NCBI GenBank assembly: GCA_964007875.1
Contig: CAXGAH010000004.1
Coordinates: forward strand, 1 to 64,000
Direction: 5' to 3'
Length of the DNA stretch: 64,000 nucleotides
Source: UBA1275 sp002323515
Lineage (GTDB): Bacteria; Bacteroidota; Rhodothermia; Balneolales; Balneolaceae
Under the pieces are notes generated by a model that was not told the origin of the DNA, did not search any database, and worked only from the letters and a program-made list of their open reading frames with translations. The translations under genes and the position numbers were made by a program. Positions 54,913 through 63,637 of the stretch are shown here, one piece after another. The first letter of the stretch is position 1. Every line of letters begins with the position of its first letter.

Positions 54913-55272
54913 CTATTTTCGAGCAGCAATAAAGGATTGGATGGCCCGGATTAAAAAACCTATACACATTAAGAACATTGCTGATCGTGCATAGGTAGCT
55001 AGCGGTCGTTCGATCTCACCGTCTCCAAGGGCCTCGATTAAATCTGGAATTGCTCCTATGGTACCAAATATACCTAATAATGCGAGCCCAGCGGCTGCAT
55101 GCATCATGTGTTTGCGAAGTGATTCTTTTTTACCCAACCATCCAAAAAGTACAAACAGAATACCGAAGAAGGATGGGATTAACGCGGTAACACTTTCTTG
55201 ACCTGTTCCCAGATAAGAAGCAGCGCCTAAAATGATGAGTAATATTCCTAATGATAAGGTGAGATTTTGCAT
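54913..55272 (-). CDS. small hypothetical membrane protein
   Basis: This 119-residue protein starts MQNLTLSLGILLIILGAASYL (the start at 55272 puts a hydrophobic helix at the N-terminus). It has four hydrophobic segments with short charged loops. An upstream Met at 55332 would add 20 polar residues that look non-coding. No family is recognised. It is convergent with the acyl-CoA synthetase gene (21-base gap). Confidence 0.7.
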   Translation of the reverse strand: MQNLTLSLGILLIILGAASYLGTGQESVTALIPSFFGILFVLFGWLGKKESLRKHMMHAAAGLALLGIFGTIGAIPDLIEALGDGEIERPLATYARSAMFLMCIGFLIRAIQSFIAARK

Positions 55273-55423
55273 GGTAGATAAAGTAATTAAGCTTGAGTTT
55301 CCTTTGGGTTCATGCAAACTGAAATCGAACATTGCCGTGTTGACAAAGGTGTAGAGGTTTCAATTATAACTAACTCTCTTTTTAAGCTAAGTCATGCATG
55401 GATCCGTAGGGAATAATACAGCT

Positions 55424-55981
55424 TTATTCGGTATTTTTTTGAAAATAACCGTCTAAAAAAGTCATGGCTTCTTCTACGGTGCTCACCCAATCAAAGAGTT
55501 TTAAATTGGATTCGCGAACGTAATCCTCGTCTACGGCGCGCTGGATATATTGTTCCAAACCTGAAAAATATCCATCTATATCGACTACGATAATGGGCTT
55601 GTTGTGAAAGCCTAACTGCCGCCATGTTAATATTTCAAAAAATTCATCGAGAGTGCCAAAACCACCTGGTAAAATGACAAAAGCGTGAGAGAGTTCCTCC
55701 ATTTTTGCTTTTCGTGTGTGCATATCTGGGGTTTCAATAAGCTCACTAAGCCCGTTGTGCACAACTTCCTTTATCTTTAGAGCTGTTGGGATAATGCCTA
55801 TAACCTCACCGTTCTGGGCAAGCGCCGCTTCTGCAACACGGCCCATCATCCCTATTTTCCCTCCTCCAAAGATAACTCCCCAAGTTCGCTTGGCTATTTC
55901 GTGGCCTAGCTGGTCTGCAGATTCACCGAAGATAGTTTGGGCGGAAGTTCGAGATCCGCAGTACACGCAAATTCTATTCAT
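55424..55981 (-). CDS. LOG-family protein (possible cytokinin riboside monophosphate phosphoribohydrolase)
   Basis: The 185-residue protein has the Rossmann-like lysine decarboxylase domain of the LOG/YgdH family: CVYCGSRT at the start, GGGKIGMMGRVAEAAL (about 38-53), and the catalytic PGGFGTLDEFFEILTW (about 104-119). LOG proteins cleave nucleoside monophosphate phosphoribosyl bonds; an actual lysine decarboxylase role is an outdated annotation. It lies 31 bases after the cysteine desulfurase gene. Confidence 0.92.
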   Translation of the reverse strand: MNRICVYCGSRTSAQTIFGESADQLGHEIAKRTWGVIFGGGKIGMMGRVAEAALAQNGEVIGIIPTALKIKEVVHNGLSELIETPDMHTRKAKMEELSHAFVILPGGFGTLDEFFEILTWRQLGFHNKPIIVVDIDGYFSGLEQYIQRAVDEDYVRESNLKLFDWVSTVEEAMTFLDGYFQKNTE

Positions 55982-56012
55982 ATACTCAGAACTTCTTGCA
56001 TTAAGCTTTGTA

Positions 56013-57179
56013 TTAAACTAAGGTGAACATTCTAGAAAGAACTGATTCTAGTGAATGAACCAATCGGCTGATATCTTCTTTGGTGGTATGTTTACCAAAG
56101 CTTATTCGAATGCTAGATTTGGCTTGTTCGGCTTGCCGTCCCAGAGCTAGTAGCACGTGTGAGGGTTCAACAGCTCCAGAGGTGCACGCTGAACCATTAG
56201 AGACACAAATGCCTTCAATGTCCAAGTTGAGTAGAAGCATTTCACCATCAATTCCTTGTTTTTCGGCATTTTGAAAGCAAAAATTGGTAATATGATGAAC
56301 TCCTGGCTTTCCATTCATTTCCCACTCGCAGGCATGCAAGTGGGCTTTTAATTCGCTCAGAAGATGTTGGTTAAGCTCTTGGTATGTTTTGAGCTGCTGT
56401 TCCATAGAACGAGTTGCAATTTCTAAGGCTTTGGCAAATCCAATAACACCCGGTACGTTTGTGGTACCTCCTCTTCTTCGTCGCTCTTGAGAGCCACCTG
56501 TTAGCCAGGGCATCCATCGACTTCCATTGCGTACGTACATAAGCCCAATTCCTTTTGGGCCATAAATTTTATGGGCGCTTCCACTTAGAAAATCCACTCC
56601 TAATTCCTGAACATTCACAGGTATTTTTCCCAGACTTTGGACCGCATCGGTATGAAAGAGTACCCCTTTCTCACGGCAAAGGTCGGAGAGTTTTTTTAGA
56701 TCATTTACCGATCCAATCTCATTGTTGATATGCATTAAGCTAACCAAACATGTTTTATCGCTCAGGTACTCTCTAAGGGTATCCAACTCAACAACGCCGT
56801 CGTTGTTTAAGGGTGACATGACAGGTTTAAAACCTTTCATTTTGGAAAGTTCAATAGGATGTAAAACGGCATGATGCTCCCCAGGGGAGGTAATAAGTTC
56901 ATTTTTATCCCCAGCAAGAGTCATAACTCCTTGAACTACTGCATTGTCACTTTCTGTCCCCCCTGAGGTGAAAATGATTTCAGAAGGTTCAGCACCTATT
57001 AAGGAGGCAATTTGTTCTCGAGCATTTTCTACAATTACTTTAGCTCGCTGTCCTAAATGGTGAGCCGAATTTGCATTTCCATATTCGGAGGTTAAAAAAG
57101 GAAGCATAGCATCTAGAACCTCTTTGTCCAGAGGTGTAGTTGCAGCATAATCAAAATAAAGGGTGGAATTTGAGGTCAT
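56013..57179 (-). CDS. cysteine desulfurase
   Basis: The enzyme removes sulfur from cysteine for Fe-S clusters and tRNA thiolation, using PLP. The 388-residue protein has the PLP lysine K204 in SGSAHKIYGPKG, the persulfide cysteine C332 in VSNGSACTSGAVEPSHVL, and FTSGGTESDN near residue 75. The short SACTSG loop segment and overall length fit the NifS/IscS (class I) type. No iscU or suf genes are adjacent, so its specific partner is open. Confidence 0.94.
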   Translation of the reverse strand: MTSNSTLYFDYAATTPLDKEVLDAMLPFLTSEYGNANSAHHLGQRAKVIVENAREQIASLIGAEPSEIIFTSGGTESDNAVVQGVMTLAGDKNELITSPGEHHAVLHPIELSKMKGFKPVMSPLNNDGVVELDTLREYLSDKTCLVSLMHINNEIGSVNDLKKLSDLCREKGVLFHTDAVQSLGKIPVNVQELGVDFLSGSAHKIYGPKGIGLMYVRNGSRWMPWLTGGSQERRRRGGTTNVPGVIGFAKALEIATRSMEQQLKTYQELNQHLLSELKAHLHACEWEMNGKPGVHHITNFCFQNAEKQGIDGEMLLLNLDIEGICVSNGSACTSGAVEPSHVLLALGRQAEQAKSSIRISFGKHTTKEDISRLVHSLESVLSRMFTLV

Positions 57180-57464
57180 ATCGTTTTCACTAAACCTATT
57201 ACTACTGTAAGAGACTGTTACATTGTTGTTGAGTTAATATAGAATAAAATAGAGAAACCGGCCGATTGTAATTCCTTCAATATTTATGATCTCCTTGCAT
57301 ATCCAAGCATAGGAAAAGTTTTAAATGGTTCTAGGGATGCGTAAATTAAATTCTGTAGCCAGAATATGCGCTACCTCGTACCGTAAAAACTCGGACAATA
57401 TAAACCCGAGTGAATACTTTCGGTTTCATCATCCATCATACATTCACTCATTAAAGGTTCAGAA

Positions 57465-58658
57465 ATGGCAAAGAAAACGCTACATAATATTGACGTAAAG
57501 GGAAAAACAGTGTTAATGCGGGTAGATTTTAATGTACCCATCATCGAAGGCAGCATCACAGATGATAATCGGGTAGTTCAAGCTCTTTCCTCCATTCAAT
57601 ATGTTGTTGATCAAGGTGCTAAGCTTGTGTTGACTTCTCACTTAGGACGGCCAAAGGGAAGTCCAGATCCTGAATTTTCTTTAGAACCGGTAGCTCAACA
57701 TTTGGCTAGTTTAGTTAACGTACCGGTGCATTTCGCGCATGACTGCATTGGTGAGGCTGCTGAAAAAGTAATTTCCGTAGCGAAAGAGGGCGAAATAGTG
57801 GTGCTCGAAAATGTTCGATTCCATGCTGGTGAAACCGAAAATGACCCTCATTTTGCTCAACAACTTGCGGCCCATGCCCATGTTTTTGTAAATGATGCCT
57901 TTGGATCTTCGCATCGAGCACATGCTTCAGTAGCGGGAGTCACAGCGTTCATGGAGAATTCGGTTTCAGGGTTTTTACTTGAAAAAGAGATCACCTATTT
58001 GAGTGACAGTGTGAATAACCCTAAGCGTCCATTTGTCGCTATATTAGGAGGTGCTAAAGTATCTGATAAAATTTCGGTGATTCAGCGGTTACTGACAAAA
58101 GTAGATACCATTATTATTGGTGGAGGGATGGCTTATACATTTCTAGCGACCAAAGGTTATTCGGTAGGGAATTCCTTGTTAGAAAAAGATAAAATACCGA
58201 TGGCTAAAGTATTGATTGACCAAGCGCTCGAGGCAGGGGTCAATTTGATGTTACCTGTTGACTTGGTTATTGCAGATGATTTTTCAAACGATGCCAACAG
58301 AAAAGTAGTGATTGCAGATGGCATTTTAGATAATTGGGAATCACTGGATATAGGCCCTGAAACCATCACCTTGTTTAGTGGTGCAATTACTCAAGCAAAA
58401 ACGGTGCTCTGGAACGGGCCAATGGGGGTATTTGAAATGCCTAATTTTGCAGTCGGGACTCAGTCCATTGCCCAGGCCTTGGTCACTGCGACTGAGCAAG
58501 GTGCTACCACTATTGTAGGCGGAGGAGATTCTGCTTCGGCTGTCAAACAAGCCGGCTTGAGTGATCAAGTGTCTCATGTGTCCACAGGTGGTGGAGCTAG
58601 TTTGGAATATTTAGAAGGAAAAGAATTGCCAGGACTTTCTCATCTAACCGATAAATAA
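57465..58658 (+). CDS. pgk: phosphoglycerate kinase
   Basis: Pgk makes ATP from 1,3-bisphosphoglycerate in glycolysis. The 397-residue protein has RVDFNVPI near residue 19, TSHLGRPKG, the hinge-region FVAILGGAKVSDKI, and the nucleotide site GPMGVFE and GGGDSASA. The length is typical of the bacterial enzyme. A 285-base upstream region separates it from the divergent desulfurase gene; it holds an ACTCGG/CCGAGT hairpin at about 57389-57411 and otherwise nothing recognisable. gap is not adjacent. Confidence 0.96.
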   Translation: MAKKTLHNIDVKGKTVLMRVDFNVPIIEGSITDDNRVVQALSSIQYVVDQGAKLVLTSHLGRPKGSPDPEFSLEPVAQHLASLVNVPVHFAHDCIGEAAEKVISVAKEGEIVVLENVRFHAGETENDPHFAQQLAAHAHVFVNDAFGSSHRAHASVAGVTAFMENSVSGFLLEKEITYLSDSVNNPKRPFVAILGGAKVSDKISVIQRLLTKVDTIIIGGGMAYTFLATKGYSVGNSLLEKDKIPMAKVLIDQALEAGVNLMLPVDLVIADDFSNDANRKVVIADGILDNWESLDIGPETITLFSGAITQAKTVLWNGPMGVFEMPNFAVGTQSIAQALVTATEQGATTIVGGGDSASAVKQAGLSDQVSHVSTGGGASLEYLEGKELPGLSHLTDK

Positions 58659-58807
58659 TACATTATCTTAGATTGTTCTTTTGAGAGAAGGTCTGCGTAG
58701 CTGGTTGAATGAGGATTGATAGGTGGAAAGAAATTTCGATCTGAATACTCAAAGCATCATGCTAACTGGATAACAGCAGCATGAAAATTAAAGATAATGG
58801 AGAAAAA

Positions 58808-59833
58808 ATGAGTCAAAGTAGAAAGGAATTTTTGAAGACAGGCGTTGCTGGATTAGCGGTGATTGGCACTTTTTCCGCCACTCAGGTAGCAGCAAAAGAG
58901 AGTAATGCAGCCAAAAAAATTTTCAATGGATTGTCGTCTGACAAAATAAACCCTGTAAAACCGGTAGTAATATCGACCTGGATTCACGGTATTATGGCCA
59001 ATGAAGAAGCGTGGAAAGTCCTTGAGAATGGAGGTTCTTCCTTAGATGCCGTTGAGTTGGGGGTTAAAACTGCGGAAGCGGATCCTACCAATCAATCCGT
59101 AGGGCTTGGGGGGTTCCCAGATAGAGAAGGAAGGGTTACCTTGGATGCCTGTATAATGAACCACGAGCAGCAATGCGGTTCGGTGGCTTTTTTGGAATAC
59201 ATTGTACACCCTATTACGGTGGCTAGAAAAGTGATGGAGGAGACTCCTCATGTCATGCTAGTGGGAAAAGGAGCATTACAATTCGCAGAACAACAGGGAT
59301 TTAAACGTGAAAACTTACTAACCGAAGCCTCTGAAAATGCATGGCGAAAGTGGCTTGAGGACTCTAAGTACGCTCCGGTGATCAATGTAGAAAATCACGA
59401 CACCATTGGTATGTTGGCCTTAGATGATTCGGGCAATATCTCTGGGGCATGCACCACGAGTGGTGCTGCTTATAAGATGCACGGTCGAGTAGGGGATTCC
59501 CCTATCATTGGTGCGGGTCTATATCTAGATAATGAGGTGGGCGGCGCGGTGGCTACCGGACTTGGTGAAGCAGTCATTCGATCTGCAGGAGCTTCAGTGG
59601 CCGTAGAGTTGATGCGCCAAGGGTACACCCCTCAGCAGGCATGCGATGAAGTAATAGCCCGAATAATTTCAAAAGAAAAAGAACTTAAATCACTTCAGGT
59701 GGGTGTTATAGCCCTAAATAAGCAAGGAGTCGTAGGAGGGAGTGCTATTCATCCAGGATTTAATTATGCTTTGTTATCGAAAGAGCATGAAAATGGCATG
59801 ATCGACGCGCCACATTTGTTTGAAGAAGAGTAG
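58808..59833 (+). CDS. N4-(beta-N-acetylglucosaminyl)-L-asparaginase / isoaspartyl peptidase family
   Basis: This Ntn-hydrolase precursor self-cleaves to expose an N-terminal threonine. From ATG at 58808 the 341-residue protein starts with a Tat/Sec-like signal (SRKEFLKTGVAGLAVIGTF), then an alpha-subunit region with WKVLENGGSSLDAVE. The catalytic threonine is T199 in NHDTIGMLALD, followed by GACTTSGAAYKM, typical of glycosylasparaginase. The exported form suggests breakdown of external glycopeptides or asparagine. An earlier start at 58781 adds 9 residues and is less likely. Confidence 0.88.
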   Translation: MSQSRKEFLKTGVAGLAVIGTFSATQVAAKESNAAKKIFNGLSSDKINPVKPVVISTWIHGIMANEEAWKVLENGGSSLDAVELGVKTAEADPTNQSVGLGGFPDREGRVTLDACIMNHEQQCGSVAFLEYIVHPITVARKVMEETPHVMLVGKGALQFAEQQGFKRENLLTEASENAWRKWLEDSKYAPVINVENHDTIGMLALDDSGNISGACTTSGAAYKMHGRVGDSPIIGAGLYLDNEVGGAVATGLGEAVIRSAGASVAVELMRQGYTPQQACDEVIARIISKEKELKSLQVGVIALNKQGVVGGSAIHPGFNYALLSKEHENGMIDAPHLFEEE

Positions 59834-59938
59834 ATGTCGGGTGTTTAGCACCGATTACTCATTAAAAAAATATAAATGGTAAGGAATGATTGGTTTAAGG
59901 GTCTTACCTTATACCAATATTAAATAAAACAGAATTAT

Positions 59939-60406
59939 ATGAGTTCATTAAATAAAGTAATGTTGATTGGACGTTTGGGACAAGATCCTGAAGTCCGATA
60001 TACACAGTCAAATACCGCAGTAGCCACTCTAAACCTAGCCACAAACGAGCGCTACAAAGATAGCAATGGTGAATATCAAGATAAAACCGAATGGCACCGA
60101 GTAGTAGCCTGGGGAAGAACTGCCGAAATATGTCAGCAGTATCTCACGAAAGGTTCAATGATCTATGTTGAAGGTCCGTTGCAGACCCGTGAGTGGGAAG
60201 ATAAACAAGGGCAAAAAAGATATACCACTGAGGTGAAGGCCTTGCAAATGACCATGCTAGATAGCAGAGGAAGTGGCGGTGGTGGCATGTCGGAAATGCC
60301 GTCAGCTCCAAGTTCCAATAACGTAAAAAGCAGTGGAGCCAGTGCGAGTCAGGGAGTGAATAAAACGGTTAATTTAGACGATATCGATGACGATTTACCT
60401 TTCTAA
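59939..60406 (+). CDS. ssb: single-stranded DNA-binding protein
   Basis: Ssb protects ssDNA and recruits replication and repair proteins. The 155-residue protein has an OB-fold (about residues 3-105, with NKVMLIGRLGQDPEVRYT at the start), a glycine/serine-rich linker and the acidic tail DDIDDDLPF, which binds partner proteins. All features are complete. A frame for the next gene can be extended back over its last 20 bases, but that extension is not needed. Confidence 0.96.
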   Translation: MSSLNKVMLIGRLGQDPEVRYTQSNTAVATLNLATNERYKDSNGEYQDKTEWHRVVAWGRTAEICQQYLTKGSMIYVEGPLQTREWEDKQGQKRYTTEVKALQMTMLDSRGSGGGGMSEMPSAPSSNNVKSSGASASQGVNKTVNLDDIDDDLPF

Positions 60407-60413
60407 TTGGTGG

Positions 60414-61730
60414 ATGTTTGTTGGATGGATTCAGAGTGGTGAGTTTGAATTAACCACCCTGTCCATCCAATTAGTCATCATGTTTCTTGGATTGGTTTTT
60501 TCAGCCGTATTCTCTGGGTCTGAAGTCGCCTTTTTCTCGCTCATAAACAAACAAGATTTACTCAAAAAAGATGAAGCCTTTTCTCAGATAGATGCGAGAG
60601 TGGCTACGATGCTTAATCAACCGAGGAGGCTGCTAGCCACGGTACTTATTGGAAACACTTTTGCCAATATTATTGCCTCAGTTATGGCTGCAGTGATAAC
60701 TGGTTCACTAATGGGTTTTACCGATGCCCCTGAATTCTTGGTTTACACCATAGAAGTAATTGTACTTACCTTTGTGATTTTAATTCTTAGTGAAATTACT
60801 CCTAAGGTTATTTCAATTAATAATCCCCTCCGTATATCAAGGAAGTTAAGTGGATTCATTTACTTCTATTTTATCCTTCTTAAACCCTTAGCTAAGTTAA
60901 TAGCTGAAAGTACAGTTAGCTTGGAGCGAGTGTTACCAAAAAGTTCTAACACCTTTAGTTCAGATGACATAAAAATGATGGCTGAAGTAAGTGAGCAGGA
61001 AGGTTCAATCAAAGAAGATGAGCGGGAGATTATAGAAAATGTTATTGAATTTGGGAACATTATTGTTCGTGAAATAATGACATCACGGGTTAATATAATT
61101 GGGGTGTCCGTAGAAGATTCACTCCCAGATGTACTCGCTCGGATCCGTGAACATAGTCTTTCTAGAATGCCACTTTATGAAAATGACTTAGATACTATTC
61201 ACGGGATCATCTATGCCAAAGATATTCTGCCTTATATTCACTCAGAGGGAGATGATCAAATCATCAATTGGAAGACCATATCACGCAAGGCCTTATTCAT
61301 ACCGGTGACAAAAAAACTGGATGATTTACTTCGAGATTTTCAGCAAGAAAAAACACACATGGCTGTGGTAGTGGATGAATATGGAGGAACGGAAGGAGTG
61401 GTTACGATGGACGATATCTTGGAGGAATTAGTCGGTGAAATGGTAGATGAAGGAGATGAGGAAGAAAGGCTGTACAAAAGATTTAAAAACGGAATTTATG
61501 TCTTTGATGCTCAAATTGACCTCGATGATATGGAGGATGTATTAGAACGTGAACTAACCTCAGAAGAAGACGATTTTGAGACACTGGGCGGGCTAATTTA
61601 TAGTATTACCGAGAATCTACCTATGGTTGGTGAGCGGGTTATTTACAAGGATGTTGAATTAACAGTTCATTCTGTCCAAAAAAATAGGATAAAAAAAGTT
61701 CGGGTAAAGTTGCTTCCCGCCTCAACCTAA
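60414..61730 (+). CDS. CNNM/CorC-family membrane protein with CBS domains (hemolysin-like)
   Basis: The 438-residue protein has a DUF21 (CNNM) membrane domain (about residues 10-190) with ALVFSAVFSGSEVAFFSL-type helix, two CBS domains (about 210-330) with SRMPLYENDLDTIHGI, and a C-terminal CorC_HlyC domain. The family is linked to magnesium or cobalt transport; haemolysin is a historical name. The start at 60414 keeps it clear of ssb; an alternative at 60387 would overlap it. The gene is followed 6 bases later by murB. Confidence 0.88.
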   Translation: MFVGWIQSGEFELTTLSIQLVIMFLGLVFSAVFSGSEVAFFSLINKQDLLKKDEAFSQIDARVATMLNQPRRLLATVLIGNTFANIIASVMAAVITGSLMGFTDAPEFLVYTIEVIVLTFVILILSEITPKVISINNPLRISRKLSGFIYFYFILLKPLAKLIAESTVSLERVLPKSSNTFSSDDIKMMAEVSEQEGSIKEDEREIIENVIEFGNIIVREIMTSRVNIIGVSVEDSLPDVLARIREHSLSRMPLYENDLDTIHGIIYAKDILPYIHSEGDDQIINWKTISRKALFIPVTKKLDDLLRDFQQEKTHMAVVVDEYGGTEGVVTMDDILEELVGEMVDEGDEEERLYKRFKNGIYVFDAQIDLDDMEDVLERELTSEEDDFETLGGLIYSITENLPMVGERVIYKDVELTVHSVQKNRIKKVRVKLLPAST

Positions 61731-61736
61731 TACTCT

Positions 61737-62759
61737 ATGGCAATTACTATTGAGCAACAGGTTCAATTATCATCCCATACTACAATGGGAGTATCTGCCA
61801 TTGCTCAGTATGTTGCGCGAATTGACAGCGTGGAAGTATTAGCAGAAGCCTTTGCTTGGGCGAAAAAAAACAAGGTGGCGGTACTTGTGCTAGGAGGAGG
61901 GTCAAATGTGCTTTTACCAAGTTATTATGAAGGTTTGGTCCTACTTATTGGGATTAAAGAAAAGCTCATAATTCATGAAAACGAACATACTGTAGAATTA
62001 GAAATAGGAGCCGGTGAGAATTGGCATGAATTGGTAGAGTGGACGGTGGAAAAAGGATGGATAGGATTGGAGAATCTAGCACTCATCCCTGGTAGTGTTG
62101 GGGCTGCGCCTATTCAGAATATAGGTGCATATGGTGTAGAAGTTGAGGAGTACATTACTAAGGTACAATACATGCACACTGAAAGCTTGGAACTTTGTTG
62201 GATAGATAGAGAAGAATGTGACTTTGGTTACAGAAATAGCATCTTTAAAAAAGAGTTAAAAGCTAAGGCAATTATTGTAAAAGTACGGTTTAAGTTACCT
62301 AAAGACGCTCAAATTAAAGCCGATTATGAATCCTTGAGGCATTTTTTGATGCATCAAGGAATTGATGAACCCAGCCAACAACAAATTTTTAATGCGGTCA
62401 TTCAAGTTCGTCAGTCACGACTTCCTGATACTCAAACACTGGGAAGTTGTGGGAGTTTCTTTAAGAACCCGCTACTTCCCACTGAGCAAGTTGACCGTTT
62501 GAAAACTCATTTTCCCGATGTAAAAACCTATCCTATGCCTGATGGTTACACCAAAGTGGCAGCTGGTTGGCTCATTGATAAGGCGGTGGGTAAAGGCTTT
62601 AGAAAAGGTCAAGTAGGTACTTATGATCAGCAGGCCTTAGTCATTGTGCATCACGGTGGGGCTAATGGAGATCAGGTTCATGAATTTGCTGACTTTGTTC
62701 AAAGTGAGGTGTCAGACATGTTTGGAATTTCTTTAGAAGCTGAAGTGCAAATTATCTAG
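61737..62759 (+). CDS. murB: UDP-N-acetylenolpyruvoylglucosamine reductase
   Basis: MurB reduces the enolpyruvyl group to give UDP-MurNAc in peptidoglycan synthesis, with FAD and NADPH. The 340-residue protein has GGGSNVLLPS (about 56-65, FAD), LALIPGSVGAAPIQNIGAYG, the catalytic serine in GSCGSFFKNP, and AGWLIDKAVGKGFRKG. The length and the extended region fit the type I (E. coli-like) enzyme. A strong terminator follows the gene. Confidence 0.95.
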   Translation: MAITIEQQVQLSSHTTMGVSAIAQYVARIDSVEVLAEAFAWAKKNKVAVLVLGGGSNVLLPSYYEGLVLLIGIKEKLIIHENEHTVELEIGAGENWHELVEWTVEKGWIGLENLALIPGSVGAAPIQNIGAYGVEVEEYITKVQYMHTESLELCWIDREECDFGYRNSIFKKELKAKAIIVKVRFKLPKDAQIKADYESLRHFLMHQGIDEPSQQQIFNAVIQVRQSRLPDTQTLGSCGSFFKNPLLPTEQVDRLKTHFPDVKTYPMPDGYTKVAAGWLIDKAVGKGFRKGQVGTYDQQALVIVHHGGANGDQVHEFADFVQSEVSDMFGISLEAEVQII

Positions 62760-62798
62760 TCAAATAGTGATGACGCTTAAATGCATTGCTGTCTTTAA

Positions 62799-62836
62799 TA
62801 AAAAAGTGAGGGGCAGTCAAGCCTCTCACTTTTGAT
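62799..62836 (+). terminator. intrinsic terminator after murB
   Basis: A 9-bp hairpin (GTGAGGGGC and GCCTCTCAC, one G-T wobble, 6-base loop) is preceded by an A-run and followed by TTTTGATTT, 40 bases after murB. It should terminate the CorC-murB transcript and might also work in the other direction because of the A-run on its left. Confidence 0.8.
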
Positions 62837-62872
62837 TTAGTCAGTCGATATAACATATCTTTTGGACATAAA

Positions 62873-62901
62873 TTAGCCTCGCAAAGTGACTGCGAGGCTA
62901 A
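62873..62901 (-). terminator. terminator hairpin after the Gcw_chp porin gene
   Basis: A perfect 11-bp inverted repeat, TTAGCCTCGCA and TGCGAGGCTAA, with a 7-base loop, lies 28 bases past the minus-strand porin gene. On the minus strand it is followed by TTTATG, a weak T-tract, consistent with termination of that gene. Confidence 0.65.
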
Positions 62902-62928
62902 ACGCAGGTCCTTATCTAAACGGAGAAT

Positions 62929-63594
62929 TTAGAGTGAAATTCCTGCTAAGATGTATAGTTGTTCCGAATCTGGGTTAAAGATAACCGCGCCGCTAATGGG
63001 TAGGCTGAAACTATCGGTTATTTTAAGCTCTTTCGATTTTGTAATCCCAATATTTACGAGTCCAAAGTCCCCTGTGCCGGAATGCCATCCATCACCAGCA
63101 CCCACAAATACATCGGCGGCTGAACCGGAGTAACCTAATTCAAAGTACATATCACCACCAGCAGAGCCTGCACCAGCAGCCTCGTTGATTATATAATTAG
63201 CACCAATAGAAAGACTACCTAAACTATATCCTAGGTTCACTTCAAAAGCGTGACTGTCTCCATCGAGGTAGTCACTGCCTGGATAGTAGTAATCGGTTAG
63301 TCCAATGCTCAAATCACCCAGGCTAAAGGAAGCATAAAGGTCCATTTCCTGAAAACCATCATAGCCTTGAGAGCCCCAAGCGCCGACGGTTAGATCTCCA
63401 GCTGCTGCTTCCACATATGGTTGCCACGAAGGACCTGAATATGCCACCCCTCTCCATACGTAAGTGCTAACTAGGTCTACGCCAGTGCTAACTTCTAGCT
63501 GAGCAGAGGCTTCTTTACTCCCAGAGACGCTTATGAGCAAAGTGAGTGTTAAGACAGAGATTATTTTTGTAATATTGTTGATTAGTAATTTCAT
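62929..63594 (-). CDS. Gcw_chp-family outer-membrane protein (TorF-like putative porin)
   Basis: The 221-residue protein has a signal peptide (about residues 1-31, ending near SAQ), then a beta-barrel with repeated amphipathic strands. YVWRGVAYSG near residue 46-55 is a hallmark of the Gcw_chp family. The C-terminal strand ends LYILAGISL. I recall these proteins beside ammonium transporters, and here one lies 43 bases upstream on the same strand. A role in passing small nitrogen compounds across the outer membrane is a reasonable inference. Confidence 0.85.
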   Translation of the reverse strand: MKLLINNITKIISVLTLTLLISVSGSKEASAQLEVSTGVDLVSTYVWRGVAYSGPSWQPYVEAAAGDLTVGAWGSQGYDGFQEMDLYASFSLGDLSIGLTDYYYPGSDYLDGDSHAFEVNLGYSLGSLSIGANYIINEAAGAGSAGGDMYFELGYSGSAADVFVGAGDGWHSGTGDFGLVNIGITKSKELKITDSFSLPISGAVIFNPDSEQLYILAGISL

Positions 63595-63637
63595 GATTAT
63601 TGATTTAATTGTTAAGTATTTGTTAGTAAGATTTTAA